DNA of 64,000 nt from Gemmatimonadota bacterium. GTDB taxonomy: Bacteria > Latescibacterota > UBA2968 > UBA8231. The stretch covers positions 7,618 to 71,617 of the forward strand of contig JABHDC010000154.1 of the NCBI GenBank assembly GCA_018673255.1, in the 5' to 3' direction. The notes beneath the pieces were generated by a model. The model made no database searches. It saw only the letters and a program-made list of their open reading frames with translations, and was not told the DNA's origin. The translations under genes and the position numbers were made by a program. Below, piece after piece: positions 8,001 to 16,057 of the stretch. Position 1 is the stretch's first letter. The number at the start of each line of letters is the position of its first letter.

Positions 8001-10829
8001 GACGGCAGATCGTGGCGAGAAGTCGGCTGCCCGACCTGAAGAGATCAGATCGAGGTCGCCGTCGCCATCCAGATCGGCCGCGCTCACGGCAGAGAAGTCG
8101 ACGCCACTCAGATTCGCCAGGGCGAGCAATTCGAAGGCGGAATCGGGTGCTGCCTGGCCGATCGTGTTCTCCCACACCTGCAACAGTGCGACGGCGCCAT
8201 CGTTGCCACTGAGGATGATGTCGAGATCCTGATCGTTGTCGTAATCGGCCAGGGCCAGGTCACCGGCTCGAATACCGGGTAGCGTCACATCTGTCCGCAA
8301 GACGAGATCACCACCGTCATTGTCATAGAGGCCGGCAAAGGGGATGGTATCCGACGTCAATCCCCCGAGGACGAGATCCAGATCGCCGTCGCGATCAATA
8401 TCACCCAGGGCCAGTGTACTCGACTCGAGTCCTTCGAGATCCGCTCCAGCGTCGGTGAAATCACCGGGGTGATCATTACGGTAGAGGATCGTCCGTCGTT
8501 GGGACGAGCTGTTCACGCCGGTGATCAGCAGATCCAGATCTCCGTCGGAGTCCAGATCGCCCAATTCGAGATCACCGTTGTTGAGGCCTTCCAGGCCGCC
8601 AAATCCCTGATTGTAGCCGCCGTCGCCGTCATTGAGCCAGACGGTGGTGTAGGAGACCTGCGCGCCATTGGCCACCTCAACGCTCTGACCGGCGTAAATC
8701 AGATCGAGGTCGCCATCCAGGTCGATATCTCCCAGATCGGCAGCGGCGCGATCCAGATCGGGGCGGAAGCGGAGCACAGGGTCAAAGGAGATCCCCGTGC
8801 CGGTGCCACTGACCTGGTAGAGGAAGTCGGCGCGATTGCCGTCGGCAATCTGACCACCACTGAACAGGTCCAGGTCACCATCGCCATCCACATCACCCCA
8901 GGTCACATCACCTTCGGTGAGGCCTGTGAGTCCGGCCTCGGTGTGCAGGGTGAGGGAGCCCTCCTCGTTGGCGTAGAAAAGTGTGCGAGCCTCACCGGAC
9001 CGATTCGTCCCCATCAGAGCCAGGTCGACGTCACCATCGTCATCGACGTCACCCCAGGCCATGGCAGAGCGGCTCAGTGAACGCAGGCGCTGATCCGACG
9101 AAACGAATTGCTCGACGGTGAACTGGCCCTCACTGGTGAACTCAGAGCGGGCCAGACCGCCATCGATGGTCTGCACACTCCAGAAATAGGTGTCGGGTGG
9201 CAGGAAGCTCTCCAGCACATAGTCACTCTTGAGTCCGGCATTACCAGGGCCCAGAGGCACCTCGGCGGAGAGCACATCCTGACTGCCGGCTTCGGTGCCG
9301 ACGCGCACATTGTAGCTCAGGTTGGTCGATTCGACGTCGTTGCCGGCAGCCCAGCTGAACAACACGCGCTGGCTGGTGGCAGTGACCTCATTCAGAGAGG
9401 CTGGCGGTTCGGGTGACCGGTTGGCGACCGCGACTCGGCTGCTGTACAGGATACTGCGCCGCTGGCCGTCGGCATCGACACCGGCAATCAACAGATCGGC
9501 CTTGCCGTCGCCGTCGTAGTCTCCCCAGAGGGTTGGCCCACCACTGAGACCCTCGATCTCCTCTTCGACGGAGACGCCGCTGAGCGAACCATCGCGGTTC
9601 TCGAAGACGAGTGCTCGATGGTCGGACAGAACCGTTCGACCCGCGACGGCCAGATCGTCATCGCCGTCGTTGTCGTAGTCGATCCAGTGGGCGCCGCCAT
9701 CGACGCGCTGGAATCGATTCAGAGAGAAGTTGAGGTCTTCACTCAGCGTGCCGGCAGGGCGGTTGCGGAAGATTTTCAGCACTGCATTCAACGCCGCATC
9801 GCGACCGGAGAGGGCCAGATCCAGATTGCCATCGCCGTCGAAATCGGACCACGACAGGGCACCACGCTTGACCTGATTGCTCAGACCTGTGATGGCGTCG
9901 GTTCCCAGGTCGATCCCCGGTTCGAGGATCAGCGTGCCTGCAGGCTCATTGGTGTAGAATTCGGTGACCGCCGCCAGACCCCCGTCGGCGATGACATTCT
10001 CGCCGGAAATGGACAGATCGAGGTCACCATCATTGTCGATGTCGGCCCAGGCCAAGTCGCCATTGTGCACGTTGAGCAGTGCTTCGCTGTTGAATTCGTC
10101 CAGCGTGAGACGGCCGCGTTCATTGGTGTACAGACGGCTGAGGGACGTGCCCCCGGCGCTCATGCCTGAAACAACCAGGTCCACATCGCCGTCTCGATCC
10201 GGGTCACCCCAGGCCAGGTCGGCATACCGCACGCCCGTCAGACTGGGATCGCCATTGTCGTCCACCTGGCCCGTATCCAGACTCAGCAGGCGGTCGGAAG
10301 CGGTTGCGCCCTCATCATTTGTATAGATCCGCAGACTCTCGTCGCCGTTCTCATCCCAGCCGGCGATGGCCACATCCAGATCGCCGTCGCCATCGGCATC
10401 CGCCCATCCGGCTTCACCGAAATAGACACCGACGAGTCGGTCACTCTGGGCCACATCCTCGACGAGGAGTCCATCGTCATTGCGCATCACCCGTGCAATG
10501 CGCCGGCACGTGCCATCATCTTGTCGGATTTCACCGATCAGGAGCAGATCCTGGTCGCCATCCCGGTCGTAATCGCCCCAGGTTGCATCGCCGGCCCACA
10601 CGCCAGGCAAAGAGACGCCCGAGTCCTGCAAATTCTGCGCATGGGCAGGAGGAACCAGGGTCAGCGACAGGGCCAAACCCGTGACCAGACTCGTGATCAG
10701 ACCGGCAGCCAGCCTGGGCCCCTGGCACACCTCAGGCCTGACCCAGGGCAGCCTGCGAGCCTGAGGGCGATCGTCTTGAGGGGTGCGGCCGTCTGTCGGG
10801 CGAAGGTCGCGGGTCGGTGGCGTGGTCAT
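5004..10829 (-). CDS. Very large secreted FG-GAP / Fn3 / Ig-like protein with FlgD-type C-terminus
   Basis: About 1940 residues. After the signal sequence (ending PPAHAQ) there is a block of FG-GAP/VCBS repeats (roughly residues 65-480), a fibronectin III-like module (SYNVRVGTEAGSQD, YFWSVQTIDGG), a second FG-GAP block (about 615-955), a second Fn3-like module, then at least five Ig-like repeats with the pattern TRFSPADGDTGVSVAAS (about 1160-1720). A beta module with LYLPPNALAG follows, and finally a FlgD-like domain (VTVRIFNASGRVERIL, TVIWDGRDDDADVVASGLY). FlgD-type ends act as C-terminal sorting domains in several FCB lineages; that role here is inference. The ATG at 10829 is used; a GTG at 10730 directly before the signal peptide is an alternative. 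It lies 94 nt downstream of the hldE-type gene. Confidence 0.82.
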   Translation of the reverse strand: MTTPPTRDLRPTDGRTPQDDRPQARRLPWVRPEVCQGPRLAAGLITSLVTGLALSLTLVPPAHAQNLQDSGVSLPGVWAGDATWGDYDRDGDQDLLLIGEIRQDDGTCRRIARVMRNDDGLLVEDVAQSDRLVGVYFGEAGWADADGDGDLDVAIAGWDENGDESLRIYTNDEGATASDRLLSLDTGQVDDNGDPSLTGVRYADLAWGDPDRDGDVDLVVSGMSAGGTSLSRLYTNERGRLTLDEFNSEALLNVHNGDLAWADIDNDGDLDLSISGENVIADGGLAAVTEFYTNEPAGTLILEPGIDLGTDAITGLSNQVKRGALSWSDFDGDGNLDLALSGRDAALNAVLKIFRNRPAGTLSEDLNFSLNRFQRVDGGAHWIDYDNDGDDDLAVAGRTVLSDHRALVFENRDGSLSGVSVEEEIEGLSGGPTLWGDYDGDGKADLLIAGVDADGQRRSILYSSRVAVANRSPEPPASLNEVTATSQRVLFSWAAGNDVESTNLSYNVRVGTEAGSQDVLSAEVPLGPGNAGLKSDYVLESFLPPDTYFWSVQTIDGGLARSEFTSEGQFTVEQFVSSDQRLRSLSRSAMAWGDVDDDGDVDLALMGTNRSGEARTLFYANEEGSLTLHTEAGLTGLTEGDVTWGDVDGDGDLDLFSGGQIADGNRADFLYQVSGTGTGISFDPVLRFRPDLDRAAADLGDIDLDGDLDLIYAGQSVEVANGAQVSYTTVWLNDGDGGYNQGFGGLEGLNNGDLELGDLDSDGDLDLLITGVNSSSQRRTILYRNDHPGDFTDAGADLEGLESSTLALGDIDRDGDLDLVLGGLTSDTIPFAGLYDNDGGDLVLRTDVTLPGIRAGDLALADYDNDQDLDIILSGNDGAVALLQVWENTIGQAAPDSAFELLALANLSGVDFSAVSAADLDGDGDLDLISSGRAADFSPRSAVNDNLTAQQFNANLAPTTASGLSSSDTAAEVRLTWRSGDDDANPPVASLTYNVRVGTQPDADDVVSGRRALNRGNAGHNLFLEVEGLGSDTYYWSVQTIDAGGISSPWSTETSFVIDTVAPTLSGMTLSRTRLGLGQTLSLGLQFDDAHAGVDATVAPAVTATVGGQSFDVTPLQFTGDAWSGEVTIAEGTPSGDATISVSGLSDLKGNVLVPVDSVGAFTVDALRPFVVGSIPADGSNTVPPSDIASVIVGFSEPLDPATAISSNFTVRLGVLNIATTATYSESDEAVLVTLVPETGLLPGSEYSIEVAAAIADVTGNIAGESATWSFQTRIPTLTASTPAADADSVDASTSRITAVFDTPLFETGLQRADAARILREGIEVPLREAAVYDAASTSLLFEPEGGLRPGSNYQVVLTGLVGGPLRLTGEGDYTWQFATRLASPTRFSPADGDTGVSVAASTLQIDFDAGIDATLLAEDDDAVQLFREGAPVGINPPVYDAAARTLTVIPTEGFESGSAYRALFEGELLGPNAPFQFSWSFVTQIPLVVTSAPGDGDAVTSGPKRIDITFSSPVDADRITAQNFRIDRGGRAIALAQPEFLYDETTHTVSLPAIDLVAGSEYNVVVSSRVGGPQSQLPDHSFSFRTEVPSVSSTVPSDGDEGIGTDTGLINIVFSSPVASQDPDGFALRARNLGLDLSSADTTFALLPISSVSADSTRTVLAIAPEGGLTAFTEYEVVVDQRVLGPLAEEGFSWRFSTAGRLASISDGGTLSNADGSVQLYLPPNALAGSDGEIAISRIAADADVGRPVAIAQDLQIGSAYRIDANGATLRKPATLTISYESADLGGVDAERLGVFVLANDGTWVRVGGTVDTDAHTVTTSVASLGTFGIFEDTSAGLGSIAVANIDCQPRAFAPAGGSLRDQTDISFQLSNPADVTVRIFNASGRVERILARDRAMGPGFNTVIWDGRDDDADVVASGLYVVVVTAGDAQAEKVVAVVR

Positions 10830-10923
10830 CAGAGCCTGATCAGGGTCGTTGTTGAGTGGCCGACAAAGATAGCACACGCTCGGTGCGCTGCCAACGATTG
10901 GAGAGAAACCGACGATCAAGCCC

Positions 10924-11409
10924 TCAGGACCGTTCCAGGCGGCGCAACAGGTCCGATGTGGATGCGTGTTGCACGTGGGGGGTCACCACCACCTGCCCGC
11001 CGGCCGCCTCGACCGCTTCGGCTCCGACGATCTGGTCAGGGCTATAGTCGCCGCCCTTCACCAGGCAGTCAGGCAGCAACGCCCGAATCAGCGGTTCCAC
11101 ACTCGTCTCACCGAACACGGTGATCCATGAAATACAGGTGAGGGCGCCAAGGACGATGATGCGGTCTTCCACCGATTGCAGTGGTCGTCCCGCCCCCTTC
11201 AAGCGCCGGACGCTGTCATCATCATTGAGGCCAACGATGAGCATCTCACCGTGTTGCGCGGCCATCTCCAGAGATTCCACATGCCCACGATGAAGCAGAT
11301 CGAAGCAGCCATTGGTAAATGCAATCCGTCGCCCGCTGCGGCGCCAGGTCTCTCGTCGGCGCAACAGCTCCGGGCGAGACAGTAGTTTTGGGTGGGGCGA
11401 GTCATTCAT
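10924..11409 (-). CDS. hldE: D-glycero-beta-D-manno-heptose 1-phosphate adenylyltransferase (HldE C-terminal type, RfaE2)
   Basis: A 161-residue cytidylyltransferase-like protein corresponding to the C-terminal half of E. coli HldE. It shows the nucleotide-binding motif TNGCFDLLHRGHVESL (HxGH type) near residue 35, followed by LIVGLNDDDSVRRLKG, RPLQSVEDRI and LVKGGDYSPDQIVGAE, all characteristic of RfaE2. The family adenylates heptose-1-phosphate to make ADP-heptose for lipopolysaccharide core, consistent with a Gram-negative envelope. It is a stand-alone enzyme here; the kinase partner HldA is not in the window. The ATG at 11409 has no obvious Shine-Dalgarno and lies 15 nt downstream of a strong hairpin that follows tRNA-His. 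Confidence 0.92.
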   Translation of the reverse strand: MNDSPHPKLLSRPELLRRRETWRRSGRRIAFTNGCFDLLHRGHVESLEMAAQHGEMLIVGLNDDDSVRRLKGAGRPLQSVEDRIIVLGALTCISWITVFGETSVEPLIRALLPDCLVKGGDYSPDQIVGAEAVEAAGGQVVVTPHVQHASTSDLLRRLERS

Positions 11410-11423
11410 GGGGGCTCATACAC

Positions 11424-11458
11424 CAACGGCTCTCCGATCCAGGACCGGAGAGCCGTTG
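11424..11458 (-). terminator. Strong hairpin after tRNA-His
   Basis: A perfect 13-bp inverted repeat (CAACGGCTCTCCG at 11424-11436, CGGAGAGCCGTTG at 11446-11458) with a 9-nt loop. It sits between the 3' end of tRNA-His and the start of the hldE-type gene. On the minus strand it lacks a good U-tract (a TTTT precedes it, next to the tRNA), so it may be a processing or stabilising hairpin, or an inefficient terminator, rather than a classical intrinsic one. Confidence 0.55.
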
Positions 11459-11466
11459 TGTCAAAA

Positions 11467-11544
11467 TGGGGTGAGTGACGGGGCTCGAACCCGCGACCTC
11501 CAGGACCACAACCTAGCGCTCTAACCAACTGAGCTACACCCACC
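11467..11544 (-). tRNA. tRNA-His(GTG)
   Basis: The complement folds as a cloverleaf with acceptor GTGGGTG/CACTCAC, an extra 5' G (position -1) opposite discriminator C, D-arm GCTC/GAGC, anticodon stem CTAGG/CCTGG with loop TTGTGGT (anticodon GTG), and T-loop TTCGAGC. The G-1:C73 pair is the tRNA-His identity element. CCA is encoded (11467-11469). Confidence 0.96.
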
Positions 11545-11591
11545 ACACGTCACATACTGGACGATACTGAAGAATCCGGCCTCATATAATT

Positions 11592-11668
11592 TGGCATGCC
11601 CAGCAGGACTCGAACCTGCGACATTCTGCTTAGAAGGCAGATGCTCTATCCAGCTGAGCTATGGGCAC
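11592..11668 (-). tRNA. tRNA-Arg(TCT)
   Basis: The complement gives acceptor GTGCCCA/TGGGCAT, D-arm GCTC/GAGC, anticodon stem TCTGC/GCAGA with loop CTTCTAA (anticodon TCT, reads AGA/AGG), T-arm GCAGG/CCTGC with TTCGAGT, discriminator G and encoded CCA. The first acceptor pair is a G-U wobble. It lies 47 nt upstream of tRNA-His on the same strand, so the two are likely co-transcribed. Confidence 0.95.
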
Positions 11669-11844
11669 ACATCACGTCTGCGGTGGTGTGGCGTTCGAAC
11701 GCCTACGCAACTGCAGTCTGTCGGGGCCCAGGCGCCGAAGTGCTCGCCACCACAAGACATAGAAGAAACGGGCAGTCTCTGACTTTCGCAACAGCCGGAT
11801 GCGCTGTGTGCCGTGCCTGGACCGGTATCCTCGGAGTCCGGGTG

Positions 11845-12672
11845 TCAGCGGATCCGGACCAGCCGTACGCCCACATTGTCGAACCTGCGCGTGGGAGTGA
11901 AGGCGAAGCGGGCTGCTGAACGTGAGCTGCGACGCTGGTCGTCGAAGCCACCACCCCGTGCCACACGATCGGCTCCCTCATCCGGCCCGGCCGGGTCGGA
12001 CTGTGGCGTGCCCTCGTAGGGCCCAAACCAATCGTCGCACCACTCATAGACATTGCCATGCATGTCGTGAAGCCCCCAGGGATTCGGTAGCAGTGTGCCC
12101 CCTGGCTGGGCCGACTCCAACCCCATGTCCCAGGTGTTTTCGAAGGTCCACGCATGGGCTGCCGCCGTGCCGTCGGCAAAGGACCAGGGCGATGATGTGC
12201 CCGCCCGTGCCGCGAATTCCCACTCCGCTTCGGTGGGCAACCGGTAGAGGGACTCGCCCGCGTCGCTGTTCAGTGCACCCAGGAGCAACTGCACGTCACC
12301 CCAGGAGAGGTAGACGGCGGGTCGGTGGTCGTCGAGTTCGACATGATCTTCCCGCGACCAGGGCTCGGTATCCATCACCAGGGCCCACTGTTTCTGAGTG
12401 ACCTCGGACTTGCCCAGCCAGAATCCGCGGGTCAGTGTGACCTGGTGCTGCGGTCCCTCTTCACTGCGCCGATTGGATTCATCGAGGGGGGATCCCCGCA
12501 GGTACGATCCGGGTTCGATCCAGACAAACTCCATCGTACCGCCACCGGGCAGCGTGGAGATCTCGCCAAAGTCATATGGTTCGTCAGGCGGTTCGTTGTC
12601 GGTGGGCACGCCGGTCGAACACGCGACGGTGAACGCAGCGAACAAGGACAAGAGGTGATGTCGTGTGGTCAC
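11845..12672 (-). CDS. FGE/SUMF1-fold lipoprotein (formylglycine-generating enzyme-like)
   Basis: A GTG start at 12672 is chosen because GAGGG stands 6 nt upstream and the product then begins directly with a lipoprotein signal (VTTRHHLLSLFAAFTVAC). An in-frame ATG at 12726 would extend almost into tRNA-Pro. The mature protein shows the FGE-sulfatase fold signatures: PGSYLRGSPLDESNRRSEEGP, the W-L-G-K-S-E-V-T-Q segment, RLPTEAEWEFAARAGT, NPWGLHDMHGNVYEWCDDW, and the terminal RGGGFDD/SAARFAF/GVRLVR pattern. The paired C-terminal cysteines used by true formylglycine-generating enzymes are absent (the only one visible there is in EWCDDW), so it is more likely a binding or scaffold member of the family anchored in the membrane. 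Substrate unknown. Confidence 0.82.
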   Translation of the reverse strand: MTTRHHLLSLFAAFTVACSTGVPTDNEPPDEPYDFGEISTLPGGGTMEFVWIEPGSYLRGSPLDESNRRSEEGPQHQVTLTRGFWLGKSEVTQKQWALVMDTEPWSREDHVELDDHRPAVYLSWGDVQLLLGALNSDAGESLYRLPTEAEWEFAARAGTSSPWSFADGTAAAHAWTFENTWDMGLESAQPGGTLLPNPWGLHDMHGNVYEWCDDWFGPYEGTPQSDPAGPDEGADRVARGGGFDDQRRSSRSAARFAFTPTRRFDNVGVRLVRIR

Positions 12673-12692
12673 GGCTGCCCTCAAATGAGAAA

Positions 12693-12721
12693 CCCCCGCC
12701 AACAACATTTGATGGCGGGGG
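12693..12721 (-). terminator. GC-rich hairpin between tRNA-Pro and the FGE-like gene
   Basis: An 8-bp stem CCCCCGCC/GGCGGGGG with a 13-nt loop, 12 nt beyond the encoded CCA of tRNA-Pro. On the minus strand it is followed by a short TTTCTC tract, so it probably ends or attenuates the LPP20-like/pyrF/tRNA-Pro transcript before the lipoprotein gene. Confidence 0.6.
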
Positions 12722-12731
12722 CACATGATTC

Positions 12732-12786
<55 letters not shown>

Positions 12787-12810
<24 letters not shown>

Positions 12811-13617
12811 ACGCACTTCATTGATCTGCTGCCGCAACTGACCCGTCGCTTCGCGCGCGGCTTCGGCAAAGTCTGCCCCGGGCGAAGCAAAAATAATCGA
12901 CCGCGACGCATTAACATACACACCGGCGCCATCTTTACGCAGGCCGTCACCGACAGCACCGGCCAAATCGCCCCCCTGGCTGCCGACACCGGGCACCAGG
13001 AAGGGGAGATCCGGAGCCAGGCTACGCATGCTGGACATGCTGTCCGCCTGTGTGGCGCCGACGACGAGACCGCAATTGCCGTGCTCATTCCACTCAACGG
13101 CCTTGCGGGCGACGTGCTCGTAAACCATTCCATCAGCAGTCTCCAGGCGTTCGAAGTCGGCTGCGCCAGGATTTGAGGTATGGCAGACGAAGAAGATACC
13201 CCGATCTGCATAGGCCAGGAATGGGTCCAGGGCGTCTCTGCCCATATAAGGATTTACCGTCACCGCATCGGCCCCGATCTCGTCGAAGATCATGTGGGCC
13301 CACTGTTCGGCCGTCGAGCCGATGTCGCCGACTTTGGCATCCAGCAGCACGGGAATATCATCCGGCACGGCTTCCAGCGTCCGGGCCAGGACCTCGAATC
13401 CGGCTGCGCCGAGGGAACCGTAGAAGGCGTAGTTCGGTTTGTATACACACACGAGGTCACACGTGGCCTCGATGAGCCGTTGGTTGAACTCGATCACGCC
13501 CGCGGGATCACGAGGCAGGCCTTCGGGCAGCCGATCGATCACAGGATCGAGACCGGCGCACACGAGGCTGTCGTTGCGCGTGACGGCGCGGCTGAGTTTT
13601 TCGGTGAATCCGCTCAT
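12787..13617 (-). CDS. pyrF: Orotidine 5'-phosphate decarboxylase (type 2)
   Basis: 276 residues, the length of the longer PyrF subfamily. It decarboxylates OMP to UMP, the last step of de novo pyrimidine synthesis. Visible signatures are CAGLDPVIDRLP near the N-terminus, FYKPN-like VCVYKPNYAFYGS, the catalytic LLDAKVGDIGSTA (D-x-K-x-x-D arrangement), VTVNPYMGRDAL, and the phosphate-binding VPGVGSQGGDL near residue 210. The ATG overlaps the stop of the upstream LPP20-like gene by 4 nt. The end is odd: the final codons (R-G-V-A-Q-S-G-stop) lie entirely inside the 5' part of tRNA-Pro, in frame with the tRNA's first base, so RNase P cleavage of a joint transcript would remove the stop codon. Confidence 0.95.
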
Positions 13618-14636
13618 TCGTCCAGACTCAGATCGTCGAAGTTCGCACCGTCGAGAGAATCGGCGGCGATGGTGTCGGCGGGCACTGATCCCATCAATGT
13701 ATCAAGAAGGCTGATCGGTGCTTCAACCACCGGATCAGGTCGTGGGCCCACGAGGAAGATAACGCGGCACTCGGTGAGGAAGTCACCCTCGCTGTCTGCC
13801 ATCTTGATGCGTGTTCCCATATCTCGACTGACCACGACATCACTGTTGTAGAGGCCGTCAGCACGCAGGGCCTGCACCACCATGGGGTGCGCGTTCTGCC
13901 CGCCGATCCGCTCGTTTGTCGCAGCCCTCGACATGTCTCGTTCGTATCCCACGACGCCGATACGGACTGCATAGTCGCGGTCGACGTGTGTCGCACTGTA
14001 GATGACGCGTCCCGCGTCGTCGATGATCTTGGGCGACAGACTCGGTTTGAGCGCGGAACCACGGGCGTCGACGACGAGACCGGTGAAGGGCTCGTCCGGA
14101 ACAAATACGATCACCGAATCAGCTATGGGCAGTTCGGCCGGCACGGTGTCAACGACGGGAAGCGAGTCGGGCAGCACTGCAGAGGAGAGCCCCTCCAACA
14201 GGCGCAACTGCACGTCGAGAAGGAACATGCCCTCTTCCCGACGACGGCTGCCGGGCACCACCGTGGCCCCCTTGACCAGGCCCTCGACGGTGGCTCGGAT
14301 CGTGTCGCTGGCCACCATCGACATGCTCACTGTCGTGCGCGCATCGACCTGCACACCGCCGACGACCTCGAGCAGTTTCCGATAGGCCGTCAGCTTGGCG
14401 GCGCGAAAACCGAGCAATCTCTGCTGAACCGGGTTGGTCACACCGTCGGGTGCGACGCCCTCACCTGTCACGATGAGGATTCCCTCAGTCCAGTCGAGTC
14501 GACCCTCGACGATGTCACCCTGCGGGGTCTGCGTTACGACATCCTCCACCACACCATTGAGCGCAGCATCATTCAACGACTGCGCCCCAAGGGGCACGGC
14601 CACACAACACAGTAGCAGGAGAATGGATGTAATCAC
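13614..14636 (-). CDS. Exported LPP20-like protein of unknown function
   Basis: The open frame extends upstream into rnpB, so a true start must lie below 14684; the only usual start codon there is a GTG at 14636, giving 340 residues with hydrophobic leader ITSILLLLCCVAVPLGAQ. The core (about residues 40-140) has the pattern of LPP20-like domains: RLLGFRAAKLTAYRKLLEVVGGVQVDA followed by TVSMSMVASDTIRATVEGLVKGA and a MFLLDVQLRLLEG strand. The C-terminal half contains a region (FTGLVVDARGSALKPSLSPK) seen in proteins annotated alongside such domains, and ends in an Asp-rich tail. It is coupled to pyrF by a 4-nt overlap, although no functional link is known. Periplasmic or envelope location is inferred from the leader. 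Confidence 0.75.
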   Translation of the reverse strand: MITSILLLLCCVAVPLGAQSLNDAALNGVVEDVVTQTPQGDIVEGRLDWTEGILIVTGEGVAPDGVTNPVQQRLLGFRAAKLTAYRKLLEVVGGVQVDARTTVSMSMVASDTIRATVEGLVKGATVVPGSRRREEGMFLLDVQLRLLEGLSSAVLPDSLPVVDTVPAELPIADSVIVFVPDEPFTGLVVDARGSALKPSLSPKIIDDAGRVIYSATHVDRDYAVRIGVVGYERDMSRAATNERIGGQNAHPMVVQALRADGLYNSDVVVSRDMGTRIKMADSEGDFLTECRVIFLVGPRPDPVVEAPISLLDTLMGSVPADTIAADSLDGANFDDLSLDE

Positions 14637-14683
14637 GATGGGCGCGACCCGAGAAGGGGAGTCGATCGATCTACGGAATGAGT

Positions 14684-15092
14684 CTGAAGTGGTCCTGTAA
14701 GCCGAGTTCTGTAAGCGTGAGGCCTCGACGATGTCGAATATCCCACGCCCGATGAGCATTCATCTGGGACGCCAGTTACCTGTCGCCTCCTGCAGCCTAC
14801 CCGGGAGTCAAACGAGGCGGGCCACCTCTTCTCCCCTATTTGGCCTTGCTCCGGGTGAGGTTTACCATGCCGCCTCCGTCGCCGGAAGACGCGGTGAGCT
14901 CTTACCTCACCATTTCACCCTTACCTGCCTATCGAGCCGGATCCAGAGGATCTGGCCCTCAAGGCGGGCGGTTTGTTTTCTGTTGCACTTTCTGTGGGGT
15001 TACCCCCCCTGGGCGTTACCCAGCACCCTACCCTGTGGAGCTCGGACTTTCCTCACCGGCCGAAACCGGCGCGCTCATCCGGGCCACTTCAG
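14684..15092 (-). ncRNA. rnpB: RNase P RNA
   Basis: The complement contains the hallmark segments of bacterial RNase P RNA: near the 5' end GAGGAAAGTCCGAGCTCC, then CACAGAAAGTGCAACAGAAA, GGTAAGGGTGAAATGGTG, GGTAAACCTCACCC, and the 3' ACAGAACTCGGCTTA. The ends were set by the P1 helix CTGAAGTGG/CCACTTCAG. At about 409 nt it is an A-type-like ribozyme that matures tRNA 5' ends. It sits between the zinc-ribbon gene (80 nt upstream) and the LPP20-like gene. Confidence 0.96.
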
Positions 15093-15171
15093 TCTATATA
15101 TCGGCACGCACCGGCAGACCGATCGTCGCCAAGCGGCCTTTTCGTCGGGGACGAAGACCCACCCCGACTCG

Positions 15172-15888
15172 CTAAGCGGACTCTTCGTCCCAAACGATGA
15201 TGGCGCCGCAACTCTCGCAGATCACGATCTCCTCAGCACGACGCACGATGCTCCTCATCTGGGCCGGGAGTTGCCGGTAGCACGAACCGCAGGAACCCTT
15301 GCGGACGGCGGCTACGGTGAGGCCGCGGATACGCTTGGCCGATTCGTAGGTCCGCATCAGACCCGGCTCGAGACCTTGAACTGCTGTCGATCTGCGAGTC
15401 TGCACGGTATCGACTGCGCCCTGGAGCGAGTCGAGCTTCGCCTGCAACTCATCGATCCGGCTCTGCTGTTCCTGCCGGACCTCATCGACGTCGGTCTTCT
15501 CTATCTCAACCTGTTCGCGAACGCCCTCGGCCCCCTCGATCATTTCCAGGATCTGGGACTCGAATTCGGACATCCTCGCTTTGGCTGCCTCGACCTCCGT
15601 CTGGAGTGCGTCGTACTCGCGATTTGTTTTGACCTCGGAGAATCGGGCTTCCAGCTTTTTCAGCTGCCCCTTGGCTTCCTCCAATTCGCGCTCGTAGTGA
15701 CGCTGGCGCCGCTCAAAATCAGCGAGTCGCTCCGTCAATTCCTTCAGAGAACTCTCGACACGCTCGACTTCCGCCTTGCGTTGAGATATCTCGGTGGGAT
15801 ACTGGCTCTTGGCTTCTTCCAGGCTGCGGAGCTCAATATCGACCTCCTGCACCTGCAACAGCTGCAACAATCCGTCCTTCAGGGACAC
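15172..15888 (-). CDS. Coiled-coil C4 zinc-ribbon protein (CT398/CdsZ-like family)
   Basis: 238 residues. Residues 1-165 are heptad-rich coiled coil (for example VERVESSLKELTERLADFER and ARMSEFESQILEMIEGAEG). The C-terminus is a zinc ribbon with CGSC and CESC pairs about 30 residues apart (RKGSCGSCYRQLPAQ ... IVICESCGAIIVW). This architecture matches the widespread zinc-ribbon family that includes chlamydial CT398/CdsZ, thought to act as an adaptor; the exact role is unknown in most phyla. Genes of this family are often found just upstream of rnpB, as here. The ATG at 15888 follows the transketolase terminator. Confidence 0.88.
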   Translation of the reverse strand: MSLKDGLLQLLQVQEVDIELRSLEEAKSQYPTEISQRKAEVERVESSLKELTERLADFERRQRHYERELEEAKGQLKKLEARFSEVKTNREYDALQTEVEAAKARMSEFESQILEMIEGAEGVREQVEIEKTDVDEVRQEQQSRIDELQAKLDSLQGAVDTVQTRRSTAVQGLEPGLMRTYESAKRIRGLTVAAVRKGSCGSCYRQLPAQMRSIVRRAEEIVICESCGAIIVWDEESA

Positions 15889-15941
15889 TCGGCCTCTCCC
15901 TGTGCTGGTATCGGGGGGACTGGGCCAGCTTCGCTACGACG

Positions 15942-15973
15942 CAAAAAGAAAAGTGCACCGCGGGGTGCACTTT
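15942..15973 (-). terminator. Intrinsic terminator of the transketolase operon
   Basis: On the minus strand a 10-bp stem AAAGTGCACC/GGTGCACTTT with a 4-nt loop is followed by TCTTTTTG. It lies 85 nt beyond the stop of the C-terminal transketolase gene and 54 nt before the zinc-ribbon start, separating the two units. Confidence 0.85.
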
Positions 15974-16057
15974 CATAACTGGGCAAATCGCGAAGCCCCT
16001 CGTCCATGATCGAATAAAATGATGCCATTAGAGTGAATGGTCAACCCTGATGACTTA

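Noticed and set aside
14731..15978. 415-codon plus-strand open frame
   Set aside because: It runs antisense through rnpB and the zinc-ribbon gene, and its translation shows no recognisable domain.
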